Source: Linanthus parryae
Lineage: Eukaryota > Streptophyta > Magnoliopsida > Ericales > Polemoniaceae
Direction of reading: 5' to 3'
DNA: 64,000 nt
Assembly: GCA_023055425.1 (NCBI GenBank)
Contig: JALGPY010000013.1
Location: forward strand, 12,933,735 to 12,997,734
Shown one piece after another: positions 1 through 8,895 of this stretch. Made by a program: the position numbers and the translations under genes. Below the pieces are notes generated by a model that saw only the letters and a list, made by a program, of their open reading frames with translations, made no database searches and was not told the DNA's origin. Numbering within the stretch: position 1 is the first letter of the stretch; each line of letters starts with the position of its first letter.

Positions 1-614
1 TTACCCTTGTTGATGCTCTGTTCAGCCGTCCTCAACATGTTGAGCAAATCTGGCAGTGGTTTAACGATCTCGTTCATGTTATAGTTCATAATGAACTGTC
101 CATAACTCTCGGGCAACGATTGCAACACGAGATCGGTTTCCAACTCTTGGCCGACCGGGAACCCAAGCCGGGTGAGATTCTCCAAGTACCCGATCATTCG
201 GAGTACATGGGGTCCCACCGGGTTCCCTTCTGCCAAATGACATTTGAACAGTGCCTTTGAGACCTCATACCTCTCTACCCTCGCCTGCTCTTGGAAGAGC
301 TGCTTTAGATGTTCGATCATATCGACAGCATTCATGTTTTCGTGTTGCTTCTGAAGCTCAGAAGTCACGGTGCAAAGCATAAGGCAGGCCGCATCATTAG
401 CGTCATCAACACGCTTTTGATACGCCTTTAAGGCAGCAGGTGTCTGGTTCTCTGGACCTTCTGGAACATGCTCCTCTATTGCGTACAGTTTCTTCTCTTG
501 CTTGAGAACAATTCTCAAGTTTCTGTACCAATCAAGAAAGTTGGTTCCAGAGAGCTTGTCCTTCTCAAGGACAGATCGTAGGGAATGTTGTGAACTCGAT
601 GAGTTGTTTGCCAT
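1..614 (-). CDS. Copia gag polyprotein, N-terminal part (partial)
   Basis: Capsid-type Gag of a copia element, which would assemble the cytoplasmic virus-like particle. Translation starts at the ATG whose complement is 612-614 (MANNSSSSQHSL...). It stays open for about 204 codons to the window edge. The sequence has the layout of the copia gag family (Retrotran_gag/UBN2 type): a tryptophan in the FLDWYRNL motif near residue 28, a helical QKRVDDANDAACLML stretch, and VERYEVSKALFKCHL near residue 125. The sister copy at 45716 has a TAA after HLA; here that codon is glutamate, so this copy is open where the other is broken. The zinc knuckle and pol would lie further left. The family is certain; functional state is unknown. 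Confidence 0.9.
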   Translation of the reverse strand, partial: MANNSSSSQHSLRSVLEKDKLSGTNFLDWYRNLRIVLKQEKKLYAIEEHVPEGPENQTPAALKAYQKRVDDANDAACLMLCTVTSELQKQHENMNAVDMIEHLKQLFQEQARVERYEVSKALFKCHLAEGNPVGPHVLRMIGYLENLTRLGFPVGQELETDLVLQSLPESYGQFIMNYNMNEIVKPLPDLLNMLRTAEQSINKG

Positions 615-2283
615 TTGGAATTCTACAAAAAGGAAAATACGCAAGTTTTAGTATTTGTGAATTTTTGACTATATTTAATAATGGCTAGTTTATTAAATAT
701 AGCTCCCACTATTTTTCTACGGATTAATAACCCTCAAGATATTAATGCGGAAAATATCCTCATATTTTCTAGTGGGCCAAGATCCATCTTTCATCTCCTT
801 ATGAGCTTGCTTTGGCAAGTCACCCATAATTTGACTACTTTAGGTAGGAACAATTCCAATTGCATCCCATATGCAACTCTTGGTTCAATCGGGCAAATAA
901 CTTCTTATTTATCCATCAATATGGATAATCCCAATTGATTGCCTCTAGGTTTCTTAATCAAATTAATAGCCTAGTTGTGTTCAACCTCTTATCTAAACAA
1001 TTGCACATTGTTACGTGCCATCGCATTCCATCATTATGAACCAAGTCGCCATGCTTTGGCACGCACGAACTTGATAAATAATGATGATAATGAGTGTTTA
1101 AATAACGAGAAGGCAAGAACACAATATTTAAAATTTGAGGGATTTTAAATTCAATTTTTAATTGTTTTGTTGATCAATATCAACTAATCTATCTATTTGA
1201 GTTTGGGCACAACTCCAAATAATAGATCCGGGTTGTCTAATTATCTTATTATCCTAATTGGATGCATCATCCATACACCAACCACACAAATAATAAGACA
1301 ATAAATAAACAACCACATAACAGAAATTAAACGTGATGTGGATATGGCCTTTTTCTAGACTAAGATAATTCCAAGCCAATGGAATTATCTATGAACCCTA
1401 AGCAAACACATCTCCATGCGTCTTGATCTTTTGGTCCATCCTTCATAGTCTTGTGGATTGCTCCATGCTCCATGCTCCATCTTTTGTGGCTTCTTTGGCT
1501 TTGGGCTTCTTTTTCTCCAATCTTGGCTAGCAATCTACTTTATCTAGTACTAACTAATATCTATACTAAATAAAATAAATCTCACAAGTTGAGAAAAAAA
1601 TGGTACGCAGGCCATAAAACCCTAATTAATTATTACAATTAATTGATCAGCTCGCAGGCCGTAAAATCAAACCACAAAATTAAACATCCACATCAAACCA
1701 CATCCTAAGGCCATATCCAATCACCATGCGATTTGCACATAAACAGTTAAAATCCAATTTTAACGCGCTTGGTAAATTTTAATTGATTTTAGGATTTCTA
1801 GGGTTAAAACGGTCCATGGGCCCAACAATCCAATTGCCCGGGCCCATTAAAGTGAACCACAAGGCCCTAGGGCCGGCCCGGCCCAAAACCCGCAAGCTAG
1901 GCCCGCGGGTTAGGGCCGCCCGGCCCCTTAGGGCGGCCAAGCTTGGGCGGCAAGCAAGGGGGGGCGGTCCCTAGGGGGGCGAACCTCCTCTTGGGGGTTG
2001 TTTCCAAAACAACTCCCTTGCTTGGAGCCCAAGTTTGGTTGTTTCCTTGTTTTGGGAGAACTCCTTCTTCCCCAAGGATGCCCAAACCCTAGATCTAAGA
2101 TCCTAAAATTTCTCAAACTCACCAATTCATGCATCCAATGCAAAAATTGGATCTTGTTATGAGTAATTATTGACAAATTGCATCCCATGCTTGATTTGTC
2201 TTGTTTTACGCGATAAACAATCAAATTAAGGTGTAAAACAACAAGAATGTAACACATAAACTACGTTTATGCTCTATGACCTG
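615..2283 (-). other. Copia C1 untranslated leader with GC-rich block
   Basis: About 1.67 kb between the primer-binding site and gag, matching 44051-45715 in the full-length sister. It is AT-rich except for a strongly GC-rich block at about 1830-2010, full of CCCGG/GGGCC words that could fold into stable stems. No ORF here is conserved as protein; the ORFs in the GC block differ between copies. A long leader may hold packaging or translation-control structures, which is inference. Confidence 0.7.
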
Positions 2284-2297
2284 TGGCTCTGATACCA
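2284..2297 (-). promoter_or_regulatory. Primer-binding site (initiator tRNA-Met)
   Basis: The complement reads TGGTATCAGAGCCA, matching the 3' end of plant initiator tRNA-Met, one base from the inner LTR edge. It primes minus-strand DNA synthesis and fixes the element as minus-strand. Confidence 0.93.
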
Positions 2298-2298
2298 C

Positions 2299-3731
2299 TG
2301 TAGGGTTTTGATTCATGGATCGCGCAACGGAAGCATAATCAAACAAATAACCATGCAAAACCCTCCAAGGATCACAAGTCTAGATGCATAACGATAGTAA
2401 AGGTAAGAAATCATAAACACACCTTTGGGTTCTCCTTGATGACTTCAAACGCGAATAATGTCACGTTCTCTATAGTTGATCCACGCCTAGAGTTGATCCT
2501 AGATCTCCCAAACTCCTTGGTGCTAGCCCGGATCAGGAAGAGGATGAAGGAATCACGCAAAACGAGACAAAAGAGGGGCTTCGGCCCTCTTTTTGGCCGA
2601 CGGGGTGAGGGCGGCGGCAAGGGGGTCGGGTCGGCCTCCTTGTTGCTTGCTCTCTCTCCTTTTGTTCTCTCCCACTCTTGTTATGTTCACTAATGAGCAT
2701 AAGTTATGAGGAAGGAAGGAAGGAGGGTCATTTATATAGTCCAACAACTCCTTGTTAACTACCTAAAGGACTTATTCTAGTCCAACTAGAATTCAATTTA
2801 GTCCCTTCCTTGCAAATTAGTCCCTACTAAGTTTGCAAGGTTTTGCAAAGTGATCCTTCTAATTAATTAATCCAATTAATTAATTCCCAAATCTAGTTCA
2901 ACTCTATATAGCGTGTGACCCCATAGGTTCTATCTAGTTGGTAGCAACTATTTGCTAATATGGAGCGGTTTCTAGCAAAACATCCATTCTAGCCAACTAA
3001 TAGAATAGTCATCTTGACAACCTTTGTACAAGTAATTGTCTCATCCCTTTGCCTCCATATCCGGATTGGACACGAGACATACAAGTCACACTCGTATATC
3101 CAATCCATTGTTTCTCGATCTATGGGAATAGCCTTATTCGTGCAAATAACATCAATATCCTATATTGATTTATTCGAGTCTGGCCAGACATTCTATAAGC
3201 ACTATCCCTCGAGTGGCCTAGGATATTTGCTCCCGTTATGTGGGAGGGGCAAATCCTCTATACATCCACTACGATCTCTAAGCTTGCTTCTCATTGTATC
3301 CAGTACACGCCTTTATAACTACCCAGTTACGGTGTAGCGTTTAACGCTACCAAGATCACAATGATCCACAACTAGAATATCTAGTGACTTCAAGTCTAAG
3401 GATGACAATACCATTGCACCGCGAGAAGCACTTGTGACTCAACATAACATGTATGTAGCCTTCTCGGAGATGGGTCAATCCAGTGCAACATTCCGTAATG
3501 CACACCTATGTGTTGGATCGTGATATCCCCATATCAATCCAACCCCATACTAGTCTATAGATGATTGTCCCATTAATCATTATACTTGACTAGGGATATT
3601 TAAGATAAACAACACAATTGTAAATCTAAGGACTTCATTATATTAAATATCCAATAAATAATAAATGAATTTTTCTAGCCATATACAAATTCATACTAAA
3701 CTAGATTGCCTCTAGGGCATCTATTCCAACA
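2299..3731 (-). repeat. 5' LTR of copia C1 element
   Basis: 1433 bp bounded by TGTAGGG... and ...CCAACA as read on the plus strand, so TGTTGG...CCTACA in element sense. It has the same length as the 5' LTR at 42603-44035. A TATATAAAT box on the minus strand at 2731-2739 is the likely core promoter. ORFs of 60-110 codons on both strands recur in every LTR copy and are LTR sequence, not genes. The GC-rich patch near 2570-2640 is closer to the 5' LTR at 42603 than that LTR is to its own 3' partner. Confidence 0.95.
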
Positions 3732-4285
3732 ACTCATGAGTGAGGAATTTAATGTGGATGATTGGGTTAGTCTTGTTAGTCAACTTGAACTTGTGAAGCC
3801 TCCTAGAGAGTATACTCATGAGCATTCTTGTAGTGATATTGATTTACATGAGAAAATGGAGTTACCTTCCATAGTAAGGGAACCTCCTACTTATGATTTG
3901 AAACCTCCTCAATTGGAATTGAGAAATACATTTTTAGGGGTTGATGATAATCTTACTTGCATGACTAGTGAGCGTGACTTGTTTTCTGATGACCTAGAGG
4001 ACATTTTAAGAGAACCCCCTCCAATAGACATTGTGGAGAGACCTCCAACTAAGTTAGGGGGTTCAAGTGTGCTTGGTGAAAAGTTTTAGAAAATTTGTCA
4101 TATTTCTCCCATGAATCATGTTGAAAATGCGTCTCTTTTTGTCAAAAAATTAATGGGAGCGAGATAAAGAGGAAATTGAGAGATTGTTGGATGAAATGTT
4201 TTGTGATCATGAGTCCAAAAATGAATATAAAATGGGTTTTGGTAGTGAAAATATCCCCCATATTGAAGGCATGCCACTTTCTAGT
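3732..4285 (+). pseudogene. Gypsy-element ORF remnant, upstream segment
   Basis: Open from the copia insertion point to a stop at 4087-4089, reading ...MSEEFNVDDWVSLVSQLELV.... It holds several spaced proline pairs (VREPPTYDLKPPQLEL, LREPPPIDIVERPPTKLGG), an acidic low-complexity protein. The apparent upstream Met at 3706 belongs to the copia LTR and is not the real start. After the stop, further codons in shifted frames (about 4090-4285) run up to the CTAGT target site and read on across the inserted element into 8530-8895. I do not recognise a domain. Proline/leucine-rich PPxLELK-like strings are common in gypsy Gag-Pol linkers, but no catalytic motif is present. Confidence 0.55.
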
Positions 4286-5043
4286 TGTCACGACCCGTCT
4301 TTTTCTTTCGCTTTAAGTTGATTACGAGTTCATCAGAGTAAACGCTTCATTTTTGGCTGCGACGGCAATACGAACATTTTCGCTTTTCGATAAAAAAATA
4401 AATAGCGGAAGCTTTGAAATATACAACTCTTTTCAATTTCAACAAAAACGTCATTTTCCTATTCAATTCACAAATAATGATTTACAAATCTCAAAATATA
4501 CAGTCTTAACAGATATTACAATTATTAAAAAAGCTATAATTCTAGCACGTCTATTGTCTTCGATCGACCCGTTTCGGTACCTGTAGATATTTTAGGGTGA
4601 GAAAAAAGCCCAGTAGGTACCGCCTAACCACTGGCGTAGAAATATAACAATCAATTAAAGTGTAACATCGATCACGAATCACATAATTATCATGCTTTAT
4701 ACTTCATGCGAATAACAAACAATAACTTAACAATCAACATATAAGCAGATAATCATGTATAGACCGTAATCACAGTTTAAAAGAAAACTATATTTCCCCT
4801 ACCTTTATTTGAAGTCGAAATCTTCTTTTGAAATGCCTTCGGCAAAGCTCAACTAATGACCCGGCTATAGTCTTGCTAGTAGAACGGACAAGTCTCTCTT
4901 TTTAGAATCTCAAGTGAGTTGAGAAACTAATTAAAATGATAGAGTTTCGAATCCGGAAAATAATTGGAGCAACAACTCTCAAAATCACTATTTAGAGAAG
5001 AGGGAGGAGGAAGGTGTACTTTTGAAATGAAATATGAGGGGTT

Positions 5044-5052
5044 CTATTTATA
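5044..5052 (-). promoter_or_regulatory. TATA box of LTR 1
   Basis: TATAAATAG on the minus strand, the plant core promoter consensus. LTR 2 has the same word at 6676-6684. It is expected to start genomic RNA a few tens of bases to the left. Confidence 0.6.
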
Positions 5053-5145
5053 GGGGGCTGTCCAGGGGGTGGCTGGTGTCATTTCCAGAGACTTAGGGTG
5101 AGGCTACTGTAATAAACCAAAATAAAATAAAAAATATCTCAAAAA

Positions 5146-5228
5146 AACTGCTGCTAGCCATGAGATTCGAACTAGGCAGTTGGGTGTCATAAACAGGGCC
5201 TTCCACCACTAAACCAACTCAGCACTTG
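5146..5228 (-). other. tRNA-like segment with A- and B-box resemblance inside LTR 1
   Basis: On the minus strand the stretch reads GCTGAGTTGGTTTAGTGG (A-box-like, D-arm side) and about 40 bases later CTAGTTCGAATCTC (B-box-like, T-arm side). A run of seven T follows (complement of 5141-5147), which resembles a Pol III terminator. It is not a clean cloverleaf, so I do not call a tRNA gene. It could be a SINE-derived module or an internal Pol III promoter. Confidence 0.45.
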
Positions 5229-5307
5229 TTGATGAGAATGACAGATTAAATACTTATTCTGTTAAACGAGCTTCTAGAAGCTTACATAAATATCCAAAAA
5301 TAAATTG

Positions 5308-5392
5308 CTGCTGGCATGAATCGAAGCAGACACCTCGGTGTCCTCCCTAGAACTCGCCACCACTTTGCCAGCATGCTATGTGCTTCACCATT
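5308..5392 (-). other. Second, related tRNA-like segment in LTR 1
   Basis: On the minus strand: CATGCTGGCAAAGTGGTGG, then CTGCTTCGATTCATGCC and CAGCAGCAA. The order of boxes and the terminal GC(C)AGCAGCA word match the neighbouring segment at 5146-5228, so the two look like an old tandem duplication. Only part of it survives in LTR 3 (8205-8240). Confidence 0.35.
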
Positions 5393-5675
5393 TGACCATT
5401 TAAATATAAATACTTAATTTATATAGACTTAATAGTAAAGATACTTAATTTTCACTCTTTTATTTCATATAATATGTTATAAACAGCCTATAATATTGGA
5501 AATACAACAAATCATTACGTATGACTTCTAACATGATATTATTTCAGAGCACATCTTCATTTAAGAAAATATAATACTGCAACAAATACACTTAAACATA
5601 GTCTTAAGTCATATCCGAAACGACATTTCCACTAAATTAAATGTAAATAATGTTTAGAAAATAGGGGTTATTACA

Positions 5676-6019
5676 TTCTTCCCTCCTTATGAAAATTTCG
5701 TCCTCGAAATTAGACTTCTAACTATTGTTTGTTTCTATTAAAAAAAACATGCTTATCATGACATAAACAATCTCATCACTTTTGCATAGCCAGGCAGCGT
5801 GCCTACACAACTCCCCTTGCGCTCCGGCATACCTCGCTTGGATCAAGTTAGCCAAGACCGAGTCCCCTGCGTAGGTGACGAGCGATGCAGGTACCACACT
5901 CTACCCCAAACGTATCCGGCATACCTCGCTTGGATCAAGTTAGCCAAGACCGAGTCCCGGGCGCAAATGTCGGGTAAGGTGGATTTAACACACCGGGCTG
6001 GCACCGCTCTGATACCAAA
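5676..6019 (-). other. Internal domain 1 of three-LTR element (344 bp, non-coding)
   Basis: Contains the reversed polypurine tract (5676-5688), the gypsy-type CGAGGACGAAATTTT block (about 5693-5710, minus sense), a roughly 44-bp segment repeated at 5823 and 5915 (92-bp offset), and the reversed primer-binding site GCTCTGATACCA at 6006-6017. No protein family is recognisable. This is close to the minimum for mobilisation in trans. Confidence 0.85.
6006..6017 (-). promoter_or_regulatory. Primer-binding site between internal domain 1 and LTR 2
   Basis: The minus strand reads TGGTATCAGAGC (initiator tRNA-Met type), two bases from the LTR 2 edge. Confidence 0.88.
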
Positions 6020-6675
6020 TGTCACGACCCGTACCTTTTTCTTTCGCTTTAAGTTGTTTACGAGTTCATCAGAGTAAACGCTTCATTTTTGGCCGCGACG
6101 GAAATACGAACCTTTTTGCTTTTCGATAAAAAAAATAGCAGAAGCTTTGAAATATACAACTCTTTTCAGTTTCAACAAAAACGTCATTTTCCTATTCATT
6201 TCACAAATAATGATTTACAAATCTCAAAATATACAGTCTTAACAAATATTACAATTATTCAAAAAGCTATAATTCTAGCCCGTCTATTGTCTTCGATCGA
6301 CCCGTTTCGGTACATGTAGATATTTTAGGGTGAGCAAAAATCCCAGTAGGTACCGCCTAACCACTGGCGTAGAAATATAATAATCAATTAAACTGTAACA
6401 TCGCGAATCACATAATTATCATGCTTTAGACATCATGCGAATAACAAACAATAACTTAACAATCAACATATAAGCATATAATCATGTATAGACCGTAATT
6501 ACAGTAGACGTGAAAACTATATTTCCCCTACCTTTATATCAGCTTCACGCTAACAGCATTGAAATGATACGAGTAGCTTCAAATCTTTTATCTCGGAATA
6601 TTCCCAATATCTCTCTATCTCACTTATCGGTAGTTGAATCGAATATAGAATGAGAAATAACTATAGCACTGGACC

Positions 6676-6684
6676 CTATTTATA
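6676..6684 (-). promoter_or_regulatory. TATA box of LTR 2
   Basis: TATAAATAG on the minus strand, same word as in LTR 1 although the flanking U3 sequences differ. Confidence 0.6.
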
Positions 6685-6995
6685 GAATTCAGCGACCAAT
6701 CAGATCGCGACGAGTCACAGGGACACGTGGCGCGCATGCAATGAAAGTTGTGCCACACGACGACACATGTCGCCAGTGTGTCACACATGGATAAGGATGT
6801 CCTTAGAGCATGACACGTAACCCCCCTACGTGTCGCGCATGCAGGGAAAGTCACATATGTTGTGACACGTGCGTGTCACACATTCATTCGGCTAAATCTA
6901 AATGCTTATCATCAACCACCGCGGCGAATAAACATGTAATTTAGTCACGTCAAGCATTTAGCAAGCCACATATCACAAGATGCATAAACAATACT

Positions 6996-7111
6996 TAATT
7001 AACACTTAAACTAGTGATTAGCACTAATTAACACTTAAACTAGTGATTAGCACTAATTAACACTTAAACTAGTGAATAACATTAATTAACACTTAAACTA
7101 GTGATTAGCAC
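6996..7111. repeat. Tandem repeat, four copies of 29 bp
   Basis: Starts at 6996, 7025, 7054 and 7083. The unit contains ACACTTAAACTAGTGATTAG; copy 3 differs slightly (GAATAACATT). It lies in the U3 of LTR 2, where short repeats often act as enhancer-like units. There are no spacers, so it is not CRISPR-like. Confidence 0.93.
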
Positions 7112-7295
7112 TAATCATTCCCTAATTATTTTTATCTTTAATTTAGAAATAGAATAAGAAATTACGACTTTCGGTGTATTTCTGGTCGAGCTTAACATTT
7201 ATAGTTTAGCAATTATGAGTACATCTATCAACTACTAAACAATTAAATATGAAATAAACTGATGTAACATAAGCTTAATAAATGCAGTTATTACA

Positions 7296-7641
7296 TTCTT
7301 CCCTCCTTAATAAAATTTCGTCCTCGAAATTTGAATTTTAATTATAGTGGGTTTCTATTTCAAAAATCATTCTTATCATGACATAAACAATCTCATCACT
7401 TTTGCATAGCCAGACAGCATGCCTACAACACTCCCCTTGCGCCCCGGCATACCTCGCTTGGATCAAGTTAGCCAAGACTGAGTACCGTGCGTAGGTGACG
7501 AGCGATGCAGGTACCACACTCTACCCCAAAACGTATCCGGCATACCTCGCTTGGATCAAGTTAGCCAAGACCGAGTCCCGGGCGCAAATGTCGGGTAAGG
7601 TGGATTTAACACACCGGGCTGGCAACCGCTCTGATACCACT
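7296..7641 (-). other. Internal domain 2 of three-LTR element (346 bp, non-coding)
   Basis: Nearly identical to 5676-6019: reversed polypurine tract 7296-7308, the same duplicated segment, and primer-binding site complement at 7628-7639. That a second PBS/PPT pair survives shows the array is not a simple solo-LTR product. Confidence 0.85.
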
Positions 7642-8524
7642 TGTCACGACCCGACTTTTTCTTTCGCTTTAAGTTGATTACGAGTTCATCAGAGTAAACG
7701 CTTCATTTTTGGCCGCGACGGCAATACGAACCTTTTCGCTTTTCGATAAAAAAATAAATAGCGGAAGCTTTGAAATATACAACTCTTTTCAATTTCAACA
7801 AAAACGTCATTTTCCTATTCATTTCACAAATAATGATTTACAAATCTCAAAATATACAGTCTTAACAGATATTACAATTATTCAAAAAGCTATAATTCTA
7901 GCACGTCTATTGTCTTCGATCGACCCGTTTCGGTACCTGTAGATATTTTAGGGTGAGCAAAAAGCCCAGTAGGTACAACCTAACCACTGGCATAGAAATA
8001 TAACAATCAATTAAAGTGTAACATCGATCACGAATCACATAATTATCATGCTTTATACTTCATGCGAATAACAAACAATAACTTAACAATCAACATATAA
8101 GCAGATAATCATGTATAGACCGTAATCACAGTTTAAAAGAAAACTATATTTCCCCTACCTTTATATCAGCTTCACGATAACAGCATTGAAATGATGGGAA
8201 TATCACCACCACTTTGCCAGCATGCTATGTGCTTCACCATTTGACCATTTAAATATAAATACTTATTTTATATAGACTTAATAGTAAAGATACTTAATTT
8301 TCACTCTTTTATTTCATATAATATGTTATAAACAGCCTATAATATTGGAAATACAACAAATCATTACGTATGACTTCTAACATGATATTATTACAGAGCA
8401 CATCTTCATTTAAGAAAATATAATACTGCAACAAATACACTTAAACATAGTCATAAGTCATATCCGAAACGACATTTCCACTAAACTAAATGTAAATAAT
8501 GTTTATAAAATAGGGGTTATTACA
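7642..8524 (-). repeat. LTR 3 of three-LTR element (shortened, chimeric)
   Basis: 883 bp. 7642-8160 matches the common R-U5; about 8161-8196 matches LTR 2 (TATCAGCTTCACGATAACAG); from about 8205 to 8524 it matches the right end of LTR 1. The junction near 8200 therefore joins type B and type A U3 with loss of about 500 bp, including the TATA box and tRNA-like segments. It ends TTATTACA at the CTAGT target duplication. Confidence 0.85.
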
Positions 8525-8529
8525 CTAGT

Positions 8530-8895
8530 GGTAAAAATCCTCCTCTTAATTTTTCTCATGATTTATCTTTCACCTCAAATTTCATTGAGAATCCAAGTTT
8601 ACTTGGCCAAGTGTGTGATGTCTCTTGTACTTTCTTTGAAAATAGCATTTTGAAAGATTTATGTGAGAAACAAGAATGTGCTATTTTTATCAAGAAAAAA
8701 TATATCAAATCCATGCATTTTGATTTACTTGATTCGGGTATTGGCTACCAAAGTTCTATGCTTGAGAATGTGACAAAGGTCGAGTTAAAAGAAGATTTGA
8801 GAATGCAAAGAATGAAAGAGGGTTACTTTGACCCTACACATGCTCATAGTCATAGGAAAGCTTGCCTAGACTACAAGAAATTAAAAGTTCCATGA
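8530..8895 (+). pseudogene. Gypsy-element ORF remnant, downstream segment
   Basis: Open from the insertion junction to TGA at 8893-8895, continuing the ORF interrupted at 4285. About 121 codons, including SHDLSFTSNFIENPSLLGQV, a cysteine pair (CDVSCTF...CEKQECAIF) and a basic tail ending KACLDYKKLKVP. I do not recognise the family. Position just before the 3' UTR and polypurine tract suggests the C-terminal end of an element ORF, possibly an extra ORF downstream of pol as in Tat/Athila-type elements. A splice of coding DNA from a host gene cannot be excluded. Confidence 0.5.

Larger units (their letters stand above)
1..3731 (-). mobile_element. Ty1/copia LTR retrotransposon, family C1, 5' part only (continues beyond window start)
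   Basis: The element reads right to left: 5' LTR (2299-3731), primer-binding site, a leader of about 1.7 kb, then gag running off the window edge. It is the same family as the full-length copy at 42603-51107, which lies in the opposite orientation; LTR, leader and gag match closely throughout. The right boundary is ...CCAACA at 3731, followed by ACTCA (3732-3736), the expected right-hand target duplication; its partner lies outside the window. The insertion interrupts a gypsy-like element whose ORF resumes at 3732. Pol and the 3' LTR are not visible, so it is unknown whether the element is complete. Confidence 0.95.
4286..5675 (-). repeat. LTR 1 of three-LTR element (U3 type A)
   Basis: 1390 bp, TGTCACGACCC...TTATTACA on the plus strand. 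In element sense it begins TGTAATAA and ends GGGTCGTGACA. A TATAAATAG box on the minus strand lies at 5044-5052, so U3 is the right part and R-U5 the left. The left 520 bp match LTRs 2 and 3. The right part (about 4806-5675) is U3 type A with two tRNA-like segments and is unlike LTR 2. ORF-like stretches such as 4353-4586 are conserved only because the LTRs are related. Confidence 0.9.
6020..7295 (-). repeat. LTR 2 of three-LTR element (U3 type B)
   Basis: 1276 bp. The left part (6020-6535) matches LTR 1. From about 6536 the U3 is a different sequence with a TATAAATAG box at 6676-6684 (minus), many GTGTCACACG/ACACGTGG-like words at 6720-6890, and a four-copy 29-bp tandem repeat. Only the last few tens of bases again resemble LTR 1. 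The sharp change makes this a second LTR subtype with the same R-U5. Confidence 0.85.
4286..8524 (-). mobile_element. Non-autonomous LTR element with three LTRs (LTR-internal-LTR-internal-LTR)
   Basis: Three LTRs (4286-5675, 6020-7295, 7642-8524) separated by two near-identical internal domains of only 344-346 bp. Each internal domain has a reversed polypurine tract at its left end and a reversed primer-binding site at its right end, so the element lies on the minus strand. The whole block is flanked by CTAGT at 4281-4285 and 8525-8529, a perfect 5-bp target duplication, and removing it rejoins the gypsy ORF. There is no gag or pol coding. The block next to the PPT (minus strand: ATTTCGAGGACGAAATTTT) is typical of Ty3/gypsy elements, the probable source of its machinery. 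Confidence 0.92.

Noticed and set aside
2997..3337. 107-codon ORF recurring at 3014-3337, 42997-43320 and 50070-50393
   Set aside because: It is antisense to the C1 LTR and recurs because the LTRs are copies; no protein family, and the small differences do not favour coding.
3706..3731. ATG at 3706 as start of the proline-rich ORF
   Set aside because: 3706-3731 is the tip of the copia LTR; the ORF belongs to the interrupted gypsy-like element and its true start lies left of the window.
6996..7111. CRISPR-like short repeat array
   Set aside because: Units are directly abutting with no spacers, and the setting is a plant LTR.
4353..7942. Near-identical 76-77-codon ORFs at 4353, 6089 and 7709
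   Set aside because: They lie in the shared R-U5 part of three LTRs, antisense to the element; conservation follows from LTR descent.
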